Part shown: positions 20,140 to 27,968 of the stretch, piece by piece
How positions within the stretch are numbered: position 1 is the first letter of the stretch
How the letters are laid out: each line of letters opens with the position of its first letter
Source of the DNA: an uncultured Oscillospiraceae bacterium
GTDB lineage: Bacteria; Bacillota; Clostridia; Oscillospirales; Oscillospiraceae
Assembly (NCBI GenBank): GCA_951801655.1
Contig: CATONV010000003.1
Location: 1 to 64,000 of the forward strand
Direction: 5' to 3'
DNA: 64,000 nt
The notes under the pieces: generated by a model
Databases searched by the model: none
What the model saw: the letters and a program-made list of their open reading frames with translations, nothing else
Told to the model about the DNA's origin: nothing
Translations under genes and position numbers: made by a program

Positions 20140-20215
20140 GTAGGGGCGGGTATCACCCGCCCGCAATCACGACATACACTGCATCATCGTGCGGGCGGAT
20201 GGTATCCGCCCCTAC
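20140..20215. repeat. REPIN-like element (two inverted GTAG-footed REP hairpins)
   Basis: GTAG-GGGCGGGT-ATC-ACCCGCCC ... GGGCGGAT-GGT-ATCCGCCC-CTAC. Confidence 0.85.
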
Positions 20216-20265
20216 AGGTATTGCAATTTTTGAAGATTGCTGCGTGTTTCCCCGAGGCAGGGCCC

Positions 20266-20294
20266 TTGACATTTCCTTCGGTTCATGCTATGCT
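20266..20294 (+). promoter_or_regulatory. Sigma-A promoter of ABC-F leader
   Basis: TTGACA (20266-20271), 17-nt spacer, TATGCT (20289-20294). Confidence 0.85.
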
Positions 20295-20325
20295 GTCTCC
20301 AATCAAACAGATTGGAGGCGGGAAG

Positions 20326-20346
20326 ATGCGCAAAACCACTTGCTGA
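20326..20346 (+). CDS. Leader peptide uORF MRKTTC
   Basis: GGAGG at 20314-20318 with 7-nt spacing to ATG; stop TGA at 20344-20346; within the ABC-F 5' leader. Confidence 0.65.
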   Translation: MRKTTC

Positions 20347-20351
20347 TTCCG

Positions 20352-20512
20352 TGACAGGAATTGATGCGGGCTGTGAGAACAGCCCGGTTCTGTCATGGGT
20401 CCGCAGGAGGAAACGCGCAGTCTTCCCCTTTCGGCTCATATTGGGCATATCATGCCCCTGCCGCCGCAAGAGGGAGTCCCTCCTGCGGTTTTTTCGCGCA
20501 TGACAGGAGGGA
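20352..20512 (+). promoter_or_regulatory. Attenuator region (anti-terminator/terminator/SD-sequestering alternatives)
   Basis: CCGCAGGAGG (20401-20410) is perfectly complementary to CCTCCTGCGG (20479-20488); terminator 20464-20488 plus TTTTTT; TCCCTCCT (20477-20484) is perfectly complementary to AGGAGGGA (20505-20512, the SD). Confidence 0.75.
20464..20494 (+). terminator. Intrinsic terminator within ABC-F leader
   Basis: CCGCAAGAGGG-AGT-CCCTCCTGCGG (one mismatch) followed by TTTTTT. Confidence 0.8.
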
Positions 20513-20517
20513 ACGAT

Positions 20518-21996
20518 ATGTCGCAAATCACCATACAAAATCTGCATTTCACCTACGATGGAGACCACACCCCGGTATTTGACGGGCTGAATCTCCAGCT
20601 GGACACCAATTGGAAGCTGGGCCTGGTGGGCCGAAACGGTCGGGGTAAAACCACTCTGCTCCGACTGCTTGCCGGAGAACTGGAGGGCCGCGGGACGGTC
20701 TTCCTCCGCCAGCCCTGTCTGCGCTGGCCCAGGCCGGTGGCCGACACAGACCGGCGGGCGCTGGACATCCTGCTGGAGGGTGCGCCGCCGGAGGAGGCGT
20801 GGCGTCTGAGCTGGGAGCTGTCCAAGCTGAGGCTGGGAGAGGAGGTGCTGGACCGGCCCTTCGCCACTCTCAGCGGCGGGGAACAGACCCGCGCTTTGCT
20901 GGCCACCCTCTTTTTGGACGAGGGGGCCTACCCCATGCTCGACGAACCCACCAATCATCTGGACGGCCCCGGCCGGGATCTGGTGTCCAGCTATCTCCGG
21001 GGATTGGACCGGGGCTTTCTGCTGGTGTCCCATGACCGGGCCTTTCTGGACGGCTGCGTGGACCACATCCTGGCCCTGAACCCCACCGGCCCGGAGCTGG
21101 TACGGGGCACCTTCTCCAGCTGGTTTCGGGATAAGGAGGACCGGGACCGCGGGGAGGCCGCCCGGAACGAGAAGCTGAAGGGGGAGATACGCCGGCTGGA
21201 GCAGGCGGCAAAGCGGGTCGACCGCTGGTCGGACAGAGTAGAGAGGAGCAAATACCACAGTGAGAACTCCGGATTAAAGGTAGATCGGGGATTTATCGGC
21301 CACAAATCGGCCAAAATGATGCAGCGGGCAAAAAATATCGAGGACCGGCAGCACAGGGCTATCCAGGAGAAAACGGGGCTTCTCAAAGACATCGAGAGGG
21401 CAGACAGCCTGAAACTGACCCCCCTGATCTACCACAGTGGCCGCCTGCTGGAGGGCCGTGACCTGGCCGTCTCCTATCCCGGCGTCCACGGAAGACCGGT
21501 TAGCCTCACCCTGCGCCAGGGGGACCGCCTCTGCCTCAGCGGCGGCAACGGCTCGGGCAAGACCAGCCTGCTGCGGCTCATTCTGGGGGAGGAAGTCCCC
21601 CACACAGGGACGCTGTTCCGGGCCTCCGGTCTTCAGATTTCCTTCGTCTCCCAAAAGGCAGACCACCTGCGGGGAGGCCTGGTCGCCTGGGCGGAAACTC
21701 AGGGCGTCGATCTGACTCAATTCCTTACCGTTCTGCGCAAGCTGGATTTCTCTCGAGAGCTGTTCCAGCGGGACATGTCTGAGTACAGCGCGGGGCAGCA
21801 GAAGAAGGTCCTCCTGGCAGCCAGTCTGTGCCACAGCGCACACCTGTATGTGTGGGACGAACCGCTGAACTATATCGACCTGTTCTCCCGGATGCAGCTG
21901 GAGGAGCTGCTCCTCCAGTACCGGCCCACCCTCCTCTTTGTGGAACACGACCAGGTCTTTCGGGAGAAAATTGCCACTCAGGTGGTGCAGATATAA
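20518..21996 (+). CDS. Lsa-family ABC-F ribosomal protection protein
   Basis: Tandem ABC domains; NWKLGLVGRNGRGKTTLLRLL, LSGGEQTRALLATLFLDE, YVWDEPLNYIDLFSRMQLEELLLQYRPTLLFVEHDQVF resemble Lsa/Sal/Vga type. Confidence 0.9.
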   Translation: MSQITIQNLHFTYDGDHTPVFDGLNLQLDTNWKLGLVGRNGRGKTTLLRLLAGELEGRGTVFLRQPCLRWPRPVADTDRRALDILLEGAPPEEAWRLSWELSKLRLGEEVLDRPFATLSGGEQTRALLATLFLDEGAYPMLDEPTNHLDGPGRDLVSSYLRGLDRGFLLVSHDRAFLDGCVDHILALNPTGPELVRGTFSSWFRDKEDRDRGEAARNEKLKGEIRRLEQAAKRVDRWSDRVERSKYHSENSGLKVDRGFIGHKSAKMMQRAKNIEDRQHRAIQEKTGLLKDIERADSLKLTPLIYHSGRLLEGRDLAVSYPGVHGRPVSLTLRQGDRLCLSGGNGSGKTSLLRLILGEEVPHTGTLFRASGLQISFVSQKADHLRGGLVAWAETQGVDLTQFLTVLRKLDFSRELFQRDMSEYSAGQQKKVLLAASLCHSAHLYVWDEPLNYIDLFSRMQLEELLLQYRPTLLFVEHDQVFREKIATQVVQI

Positions 21997-22000
21997 GGCA

Positions 22001-22027
22001 AGAGAGAGGGCCAGCGGCCCTCTCTCT
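22001..22027. terminator. Bidirectional hairpin between convergent genes
   Basis: AGAGAGAGGGCC-AGC-GGCCCTCTCTCT. Confidence 0.7.
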
Positions 22028-22030
22028 AAT

Positions 22031-23152
22031 TCAGGTAACGGGCATACCGTTGACCTCCACTCCCTCGCCAGCGGGAATCAGGAGGTACTTTTTTCCGTCG
22101 ATGATCCGGGTTTCCACCAGGTAGCTCTGCTCCGGGGACAGAGAAACGGTGACGTCTCCCGCCTTGACCTCAAATCGCCTGCAGTCGATGAGATTGGCGG
22201 GGCTGAGGGCCGCGCCCTCGCCAAACTGCTGGCCGCAGCTCTCGCAGAAGGCGGCCACCTTCTCCTCCTCCACCCCACAGCTCTGAAGGATATTTCCCAC
22301 CTCCCGGGCGGTCACGGCCAGGGGCTCCGGATCGCCTTTGTGCTGCTCGATGCGGTCTGTCAGCTGCTCGTGGACAGCCTGGACCACCTCCAGGCTGCAT
22401 GCCTCCTCCAAAGCCTGGGTAAGGGCGGCTTGAAAGGCCTCCCGTTGCTCCCCCGCCGACATGGGCGGCTCGGTGTGGAAAACAGCGTCCAAAAACTCCT
22501 GATGCAGCTCGTCGGCCTTCCGGGAGTAGGAAAGGGCGTTGTAAATGTTGGCCGCCCGGTCGTCAAATGCGGGAAACAGAAAGCCCAGCTCAGGCGGAGC
22601 CACCAGCTGGCGGGGCAGCGTATTGTGAAACTCATTCTCGCCGGGGAAATAGCTCAGCTCCGCTTTGCCGTCCTTCACCGGGCAGACACAGCACACGACA
22701 TAGGAGAACACCTGTTCGGAGGCATCCGCCTGCACCTCGCCGTCCCCGCCCCGGTGAGGTACGTCATAGGCGTCGTGGGCCAGCAGGATCAGATAGTTGC
22801 TGCCCTCCATGTCCAGAGAGTCGATCACCTTTTGATAAAAGTTCTCGCGGATTTCCCCGTCCTTCAGTTCGGAGTCCCGCAGGGCCATGAGCAGCCGGTG
22901 CTCATCGCTGTCCATCACCTGCCGGGTGGAAAACACAATGTCGATCAGGTTCTTCCCCAGCGTTCCGGACAGAGTTTTTTTCAACAATCCCAGATACTTT
23001 TCCGCCTCCTCCTGGGGCATTCTTCCCAAAGACTCATCCAGGTAGGAGACAATCTCTTTATTGCAGTTGACATAACATCCATAGATGCGGCTGATGGCGC
23101 TCTTGTCCGCCCGAAACCGGCGGCGCAGCTCACTGATTTCCTTTTGATTCAT
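22031..23152 (-). CDS. DUF4317 domain-containing protein
   Basis: MNQKEISELRRRFRADKSAISRIYGCYVN...YLDESLGRMPQEEAEKYL, characteristic of the family. Confidence 0.9.
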   Translation of the reverse strand: MNQKEISELRRRFRADKSAISRIYGCYVNCNKEIVSYLDESLGRMPQEEAEKYLGLLKKTLSGTLGKNLIDIVFSTRQVMDSDEHRLLMALRDSELKDGEIRENFYQKVIDSLDMEGSNYLILLAHDAYDVPHRGGDGEVQADASEQVFSYVVCCVCPVKDGKAELSYFPGENEFHNTLPRQLVAPPELGFLFPAFDDRAANIYNALSYSRKADELHQEFLDAVFHTEPPMSAGEQREAFQAALTQALEEACSLEVVQAVHEQLTDRIEQHKGDPEPLAVTAREVGNILQSCGVEEEKVAAFCESCGQQFGEGAALSPANLIDCRRFEVKAGDVTVSLSPEQSYLVETRIIDGKKYLLIPAGEGVEVNGMPVT

Positions 23153-23263
23153 ATGTACCTCGCTTTTGTAAATTTCATTTCCCCCGGTTGAAGCCGGGGG
23201 ATTTTTAACCTATTCTGAAAACATCCTCCAGACCTCTCCCGAAGGCCCTTCTCTCTCAGTGGT

Positions 23264-23476
23264 CTAACGGTTGACCTCCCGCTTGTCCGTGCGGCCCATA
23301 AGCCAGTCGATGGAGACCTGATAAAACTCAGCAATCGCCATCAGGTTGTCAGCCCGAGGTAATACCCCTCGCTCCAAGTCCTGATAGCCTCGGTAGGATA
23401 GTCCCACTTCACCGGCGGCTTGAACCTGAGTCAAATTTTTTTCTTTACGCAACAAGCGTAATCTATCAGATAACAT
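23264..23476 (-). CDS. XRE-family helix-turn-helix regulator
   Basis: MLSDRLRLLRKEKNLTQVQAAGEVGLSYRGYQDLERGVLPRADNLMAIAEFYQVSIDWLMG; start set at 23476 after GGAG. Confidence 0.9.
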   Translation of the reverse strand: MLSDRLRLLRKEKNLTQVQAAGEVGLSYRGYQDLERGVLPRADNLMAIAEFYQVSIDWLMGRTDKREVNR

Positions 23477-23487
23477 AAAAATTCTCC

Positions 23488-23516
23488 TCGACATACGAAT
23501 AACTACGTGCTATGAT
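23488..23516 (+). promoter_or_regulatory. Promoter of small divergent gene
   Basis: TCGACA, 17-nt spacer, TATGAT; overlaps the 5' region of the XRE gene. Confidence 0.6.
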
Positions 23517-23553
23517 AACAGACAGAAAACTGTGCATTAGGAGGAAGCATAAT

Positions 23554-23736
23554 ATGGAAATTGAAATCCCCACGGTCATAGAAGAACTCTATCTGGGCCT
23601 CTACCCAGGTCCCGACCCGAAATTCTGGCCGGACTATCTGAAAGACGACCCCGTCCGAGCCCACGGACTGCTCAGCTTTTACCGCGGACTTCGTCTAGGC
23701 TTCCAGATGGCCAGCCTCTGCCTGGGCGGGATGTAG
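23554..23736 (+). CDS. Small uncharacterised protein (60 aa)
   Basis: MEIEIPTVIEELYLGLYPGPDPKFWPDYLKDDPVRAHGLLSFYRGLRLGFQMASLCLGGM; RBS AGGAGG; stop codon lies in the following REP. Confidence 0.6.
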   Translation: MEIEIPTVIEELYLGLYPGPDPKFWPDYLKDDPVRAHGLLSFYRGLRLGFQMASLCLGGM

Positions 23737-23800
23737 GGGCGGCCTGTGGCCGCCCGTTTCAGGATGCATTAACTGCCGGGCGGCCACAGGCTGCCCCTAC
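23733..23800. repeat. REPIN-like element
   Basis: GTAG-GGGCGGCC-TGT-GGCCGCCC ... GGGCGGCC-ACA-GGCTGCCC-CTAC. Confidence 0.85.
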
Positions 23801-23815
23801 AAGGCGTTTTCTTCT

Positions 23816-24796
23816 CTACCGCTTGTCCTTCTTCTGATTCCGCCGGTCCTCGTCCACCTCGTAGGCCTTGATAATTTTCTGCACCAGGGCGTGACGGACC
23901 ACGTCGGACTCGTTCAGGCGGAGGATGGCGATATCCTCCACCCCCTTCAGCACCCGCATGGCCTCCCGCAGTCCGGACACCTTGTCCGCAGGCAGGTCGA
24001 TCTGGGTGATATCGCCGGTGATCACAATTTTGGACCCGAAGCCCAGGCGGGTGAGGAACATTTTCATCTGTTCCCGGCTGGTGTTCTGGGCCTCGTCCAG
24101 AATGATGAAGGAGTCGTCCAGCGTACGGCCCCGCATGTAGGCCAGAGGGGCCACCTCGATGTTGCCCCTCTCCAGGTACTTCTGGTAGGTCTCCGGACCC
24201 AGCATCTCAAACAGCGCGTCGTACAGCGGCCGCAGGTAGGGGTCCACCTTACTCTGCAAATCGCCAGGAAGGAAGCCCAGCCTCTCCCCCGCCTCCACCG
24301 CCGGGCGGGTGAGGATGATGCGGTTGATCTCCTTGGAGCGGAAGGCGGCCACGGCGGCGGCCACCGCCAGATAGGTCTTGCCTGTGCCGGCGGGCCCCAC
24401 CCCCACGGTGACCACATTGTTCCTGATGGCCTCCACATACTTCTTCTGTCCCAGGGTCTTGGCTTTGATGGGCTTGCCCTTGGCGGTGACGCAGATCACG
24501 TCTCCGGCCAGCTGGACGATTTGACTCTCCCGGCCCTCCCGCACCAGCTGGGTAATATAGCGCACATTCTGCTCGTTGATGGCCTCCCCCTTGGAGGCCA
24601 GAGTCATCAGATTCTCAATGGCCTTGACGGCGTACATGACCCCCTCCGGGTCCTCCCCCGCCACCTTGAGCATGGAGTCCCGGCTCACCACCGTGACCCC
24701 CATCTCATGCTCGATGATTCGGATATTTTCGTCGAAGGAACCAAACACATTGATGGTCTCCTCCAGACGCTCTAAGCTGATGGTCTGTTCTGTCAT
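23816..24796 (-). CDS. PhoH family protein
   Basis: VGPAGTGKTYLAVAAAV, ILDEAQNTSREQMKMFLTRLGFGSKIVITGDITQIDLP. Confidence 0.96.
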   Translation of the reverse strand: MTEQTISLERLEETINVFGSFDENIRIIEHEMGVTVVSRDSMLKVAGEDPEGVMYAVKAIENLMTLASKGEAINEQNVRYITQLVREGRESQIVQLAGDVICVTAKGKPIKAKTLGQKKYVEAIRNNVVTVGVGPAGTGKTYLAVAAAVAAFRSKEINRIILTRPAVEAGERLGFLPGDLQSKVDPYLRPLYDALFEMLGPETYQKYLERGNIEVAPLAYMRGRTLDDSFIILDEAQNTSREQMKMFLTRLGFGSKIVITGDITQIDLPADKVSGLREAMRVLKGVEDIAILRLNESDVVRHALVQKIIKAYEVDEDRRNQKKDKR

Positions 24797-24833
24797 GGAT
24801 CAATGATCTCTCCTTGGTATGGTTAAATCTTCT

Positions 24834-24903
24834 GTAGGGCACGGCGACCCCGGCGCGCCGTTTCCTTGCCCTTCTCTCAAAGCGGCGGGCCGGGCCGCTC
24901 TAC
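24834..24903. repeat. Diverged REPIN-like element
   Basis: GTAG at 24834 and CTAC at 24900-24903 enclose GC-rich hairpins; 70 bp. Confidence 0.55.
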
Positions 24904-26114
24904 GGATTCTCCGCCTCCACCCCCGGCCTCTCCTGGCCGATCTCCTCCAGGCACTGGGCGGTGAGGGTGACCTCCAGCCGATCCCCGTTCACCCGGGCGG
25001 CAAACTGGGTGGACTCCACCTCCCCGTCCTCGCCGATGAGGTCCCGGAGCCGCCTCAAAAGCTGCTCCTCCAGCAGAGTCTGGGCGGCATCCCGGTCCAC
25101 CTCCACCGCCCGGGGCTGATACTCCCGAAATGTCTCCCGGCTGACGGACAAAGGCAAATTTTCTCCCCGGGGGAGGGTCGCCTGACACACTGTAGTTATT
25201 TTATCATACATTGGCCAGGAAATGCTAGTGTTTCCAAAAATTTTGATGCGCCGCCCTAAAATATTCAGGGACCAGGCGCTTTTTTCCGTCCCCGTGTAGT
25301 CCTTCACCGTGGCCTCCAGCGGGATGGCGGCGGTGAGGAAACGCCATGTCCGGGCCCAAACCCGGCCTCGGGCGTGGGTTTGGTAATATCGGTTGGGCAG
25401 TTCGCTGTACAGAGGCGGCTCCATGGTCACAGTGCCGGAGATGAGAACATCTCCCCGCGCCACCACATCTCCCTCCTCCACCAGCGCGTCCCCCTTTTCT
25501 GTCTCCATGTGGGTGATCACTCCGTCCGCCTGGGCCACAATATCAAAAAATCCCGACTCATCCACCCTCTCCGGAGACTTCACCGCCTCCCGCACAATGA
25601 CCTCCAGCCGGGTGCCGTGGAGATTGACCGCCGCCCAGGACAGATCGTCCAGCTGGACCATCAGCTCCTGGGCCAGCTGTTTGCGGTTCAGGCCGGGGCC
25701 ATATACTCCCGGCCGTACCCCCAGCTGCCTCAGCTGGCTGAGGATCACTGCGGCGGGAACCTCCTGATTACCCGTCACTTGAATAACCAGGACAAACCGG
25801 GACAAAAAACTCACGGCGCACAGCGCAAAGATCAGCCCCGCCAGAAAGGCGTACCGGGTTCGGAACCGGCCCAGAAATTGGGGCAGGCCCAGGCTGGCTT
25901 CCCTCTCCACCGTACATCCAGCCCGCCGGGCCAGCTCCTCCAGCCGCCGCAGGGTATACCGCCGGGTTGTGAGACGGACTGTGTTTTCGTCCGGCCACTC
26001 CATGGCCCAGAACTCGATCCCCTCCTGGGCACAGAGGTTGATCAGCCTCTCGGGAAAGGGGCCCGTCAGCCTGAGTACCACCATCCCACGGAGAAAATTC
26101 ATCAGCTGCCGCAT
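24900..26114 (-). CDS. yqfD: Sporulation protein YqfD
   Basis: 404 aa with FLRGMVVLRLTGPFPERLINLCAQEGIEFW; followed by phoH as in the yqfC-yqfD-phoH order. Confidence 0.93.
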   Translation of the reverse strand: MRQLMNFLRGMVVLRLTGPFPERLINLCAQEGIEFWAMEWPDENTVRLTTRRYTLRRLEELARRAGCTVEREASLGLPQFLGRFRTRYAFLAGLIFALCAVSFLSRFVLVIQVTGNQEVPAAVILSQLRQLGVRPGVYGPGLNRKQLAQELMVQLDDLSWAAVNLHGTRLEVIVREAVKSPERVDESGFFDIVAQADGVITHMETEKGDALVEEGDVVARGDVLISGTVTMEPPLYSELPNRYYQTHARGRVWARTWRFLTAAIPLEATVKDYTGTEKSAWSLNILGRRIKIFGNTSISWPMYDKITTVCQATLPRGENLPLSVSRETFREYQPRAVEVDRDAAQTLLEEQLLRRLRDLIGEDGEVESTQFAARVNGDRLEVTLTAQCLEEIGQERPGVEAENP

Positions 26115-26174
26115 AGGCGTCTCTCCTTTTTACTGCAGACACGGTGGACCGTGCCCCAATCTACCTGCTGCCCC

Positions 26175-26459
26175 TCACTCCAGCGTGATCTGAGAAATTC
26201 TTCCTGTGATCAGCAGCTCAATCCCTGTCATGGCCCGCAGCTCCAGCTCACGGCCGGCAATCTTGATGAGGAATACCCCTCCACTGACGTGAATCTCCTC
26301 CCGGCCATAGGCCAGGATGCCTTTGTGGTTCTCCACCCGCAGCTCGCCGTCCCCCACCAGCTCCAGGCGCGGCAGACCCGCCAGAGCGTCGGCGGGCAGG
26401 TCGAAGGTCTCCGCCGCCCGTTCCAAAAATCCAAACCGCCGGGGCTTCATAAAAATCAC
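26175..26459 (-). CDS. yqfC: YabP/YqfC family sporulation protein
   Basis: LPRLELVGDGELRVENHKGILAYGREEIHV; upstream of yqfD. Confidence 0.93.
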   Translation of the reverse strand: MIFMKPRRFGFLERAAETFDLPADALAGLPRLELVGDGELRVENHKGILAYGREEIHVSGGVFLIKIAGRELELRAMTGIELLITGRISQITLE

Positions 26460-26514
26460 CTCTCCCCTATCTATATGAGGGGGAGAGGTGAAACTTGTCT
26501 CTTAAAATGTTTGC

Positions 26515-26883
26515 TCAATCCGCTGTTATCCGCGCCTCCACAACTCGGTTGTTTTCCAGGGAAATGTATAAATATTCCGGAAACATGGCCCGGGGCCGGC
26601 CTGCGGCGTAGACCAGCACGGTTTTCGCCGCATCGCCGCCATCCTCACGTACCCGCATTTCGTCATCGTCCGTTCCCAGCAGGGCCTCCACCTCCCCGCG
26701 GGTCATGCCCTCCAGGCCGTTGTACTGCTCCATCAGACTCTCCACCAGCTTTCCCCGGCGGGAAATATCGGTATCCGCCCAGCGCTCCGGGGTAAAGTGC
26801 CGGTCATAATGCCGCCAGGCCAGAAGCAGGAGCGCGGCAATCAAAAAAATTCCCAGCCGCTTGTGCGCCAAAATCCATTTCAT
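26515..26883 (-). CDS. Hypothetical protein with N-terminal TM segment
   Basis: 122 aa ORF; MKWILAHKRLGIFLIAALLLLAW. Confidence 0.7.
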   Translation of the reverse strand: MKWILAHKRLGIFLIAALLLLAWRHYDRHFTPERWADTDISRRGKLVESLMEQYNGLEGMTRGEVEALLGTDDDEMRVREDGGDAAKTVLVYAAGRPRAMFPEYLYISLENNRVVEARITAD

Positions 26884-27098
26884 TTTGATTCCTCCTCCGG
26901 CACAAACTCCAAAATGTCCCCCGGCTGGCAGTCCAGCGCCTTGCAGATGGCCTCCAAAGTGGAAAAGCGCACCGCCCGGGCCTTGTTGTTCTTCAAAATG
27001 GACAGATTTGCCATTGTTATGTCAACCTTCTGCGCCAGTTCTCCCAGGGACATCTTTCGCCTGGCCATCATCACGTCCAGATTCACCACAATCGCCAT
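26880..27098 (-). CDS. Cro/CI-type helix-turn-helix regulator (YozG-like)
   Basis: MAIVVNLDVMMARRKMSLGELAQKVDITMANLSILKNNKARAVRFSTLEAICKALDCQPGDILEF. Confidence 0.92.
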   Translation of the reverse strand: MAIVVNLDVMMARRKMSLGELAQKVDITMANLSILKNNKARAVRFSTLEAICKALDCQPGDILEFVPEEESK

Positions 27099-27109
27099 AG
27101 CCGCCCCCC

Positions 27110-27679
27110 CTAAATGGTCAGGTCCTGGTCCTCTTTCAGCTCCGCTGCCTGACGGAACAGGGCGGACATCACCTGAAAGAGAAGACCGGCCATAAGGAAC
27201 CCCAGGATGAACAGGGTGTTGTAGGTGAACAGCGGGGCGGCGCTGTGGTCGTGCCCCAGCCACCAGAAAAGCCGCGCCAGCGCCATGCCGGAGATCACCC
27301 AGCAGCACACCGCCGCCCGGCTCAGCGCCCGGGCGTTTTTTATCTGGAAGGGATTGCCCTCCAAAATGGTGTCCAGCACCTTCTTGGCCTGCCAGAGAAT
27401 CATAGCGGTACAGCCGCCGCACAGCCAGAAAAACAGGCTCCATGCCGTAAGAAGCGAAGGTTCCAGGAAAATCCCATAAAGGGCTCCGACGAAAATCACT
27501 GCCACCCAAAACAGACCGTCACCGCTCTCATGACTGACCCATTCCCATACCGATTCATGGTCATGCCAAAAGGCCACCGCTCCAGGCACCAGAGGCAGAC
27601 AGAACAAATTAAGCGTGAACACAACGGCGACCATTCCCCGCAAAATCCTCGCCAGCCTCTGAACAGCCGTCTTTTCCAC
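27110..27679 (-). CDS. DUF2975 family membrane protein
   Basis: 189 aa, four TM segments, GNPFQIKNARALSRAAVCCWVIS; paired with YozG-like HTH. Confidence 0.85.
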   Translation of the reverse strand: MEKTAVQRLARILRGMVAVVFTLNLFCLPLVPGAVAFWHDHESVWEWVSHESGDGLFWVAVIFVGALYGIFLEPSLLTAWSLFFWLCGGCTAMILWQAKKVLDTILEGNPFQIKNARALSRAAVCCWVISGMALARLFWWLGHDHSAAPLFTYNTLFILGFLMAGLLFQVMSALFRQAAELKEDQDLTI

Positions 27680-27766
27680 GGAAAATTCCCCCTTTCGGTT
27701 TACTCCATCCTAGCACAGCGAAAACTGATTTTCAATATATTTTTATTGTTTTTCGATAAATTTTTA

Positions 27767-27960
27767 GAGAAAGAAAGGGCCCCTTTTGAAAGGGGCTCCC
27801 GGCGAAGCCGGGTGGGGATTGTATTTTGGCGAAGCCAAAATGTGCGAAGCAATCAAGATATTGCAAATCCGGGTTTACTTCGTATATTTTGCTTCGCAAA
27901 ACACAATCCTCCGTCATCGCCTCCGGCGATGCCACCTCCTTTCCAAAGGAGGCTTTTTCG
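27767..27960. mobile_element. MITE-like composite palindromic element
   Basis: Left arm (27767-27827) and inverted right arm (27897-27960) share a hairpin-hairpin-GGATTGT-TTTTG layout; two further hairpins in the centre. Confidence 0.65.
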
Positions 27961-27968
27961 CGCTCCTG

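Noticed and set aside
23181-23200. CCCCCGG-N6-CCGGGGG hairpin, considered as an IS200/IS605 end remnant
   Set aside because: No transposase, no partner end and no target motif nearby; it may simply be an intergenic hairpin
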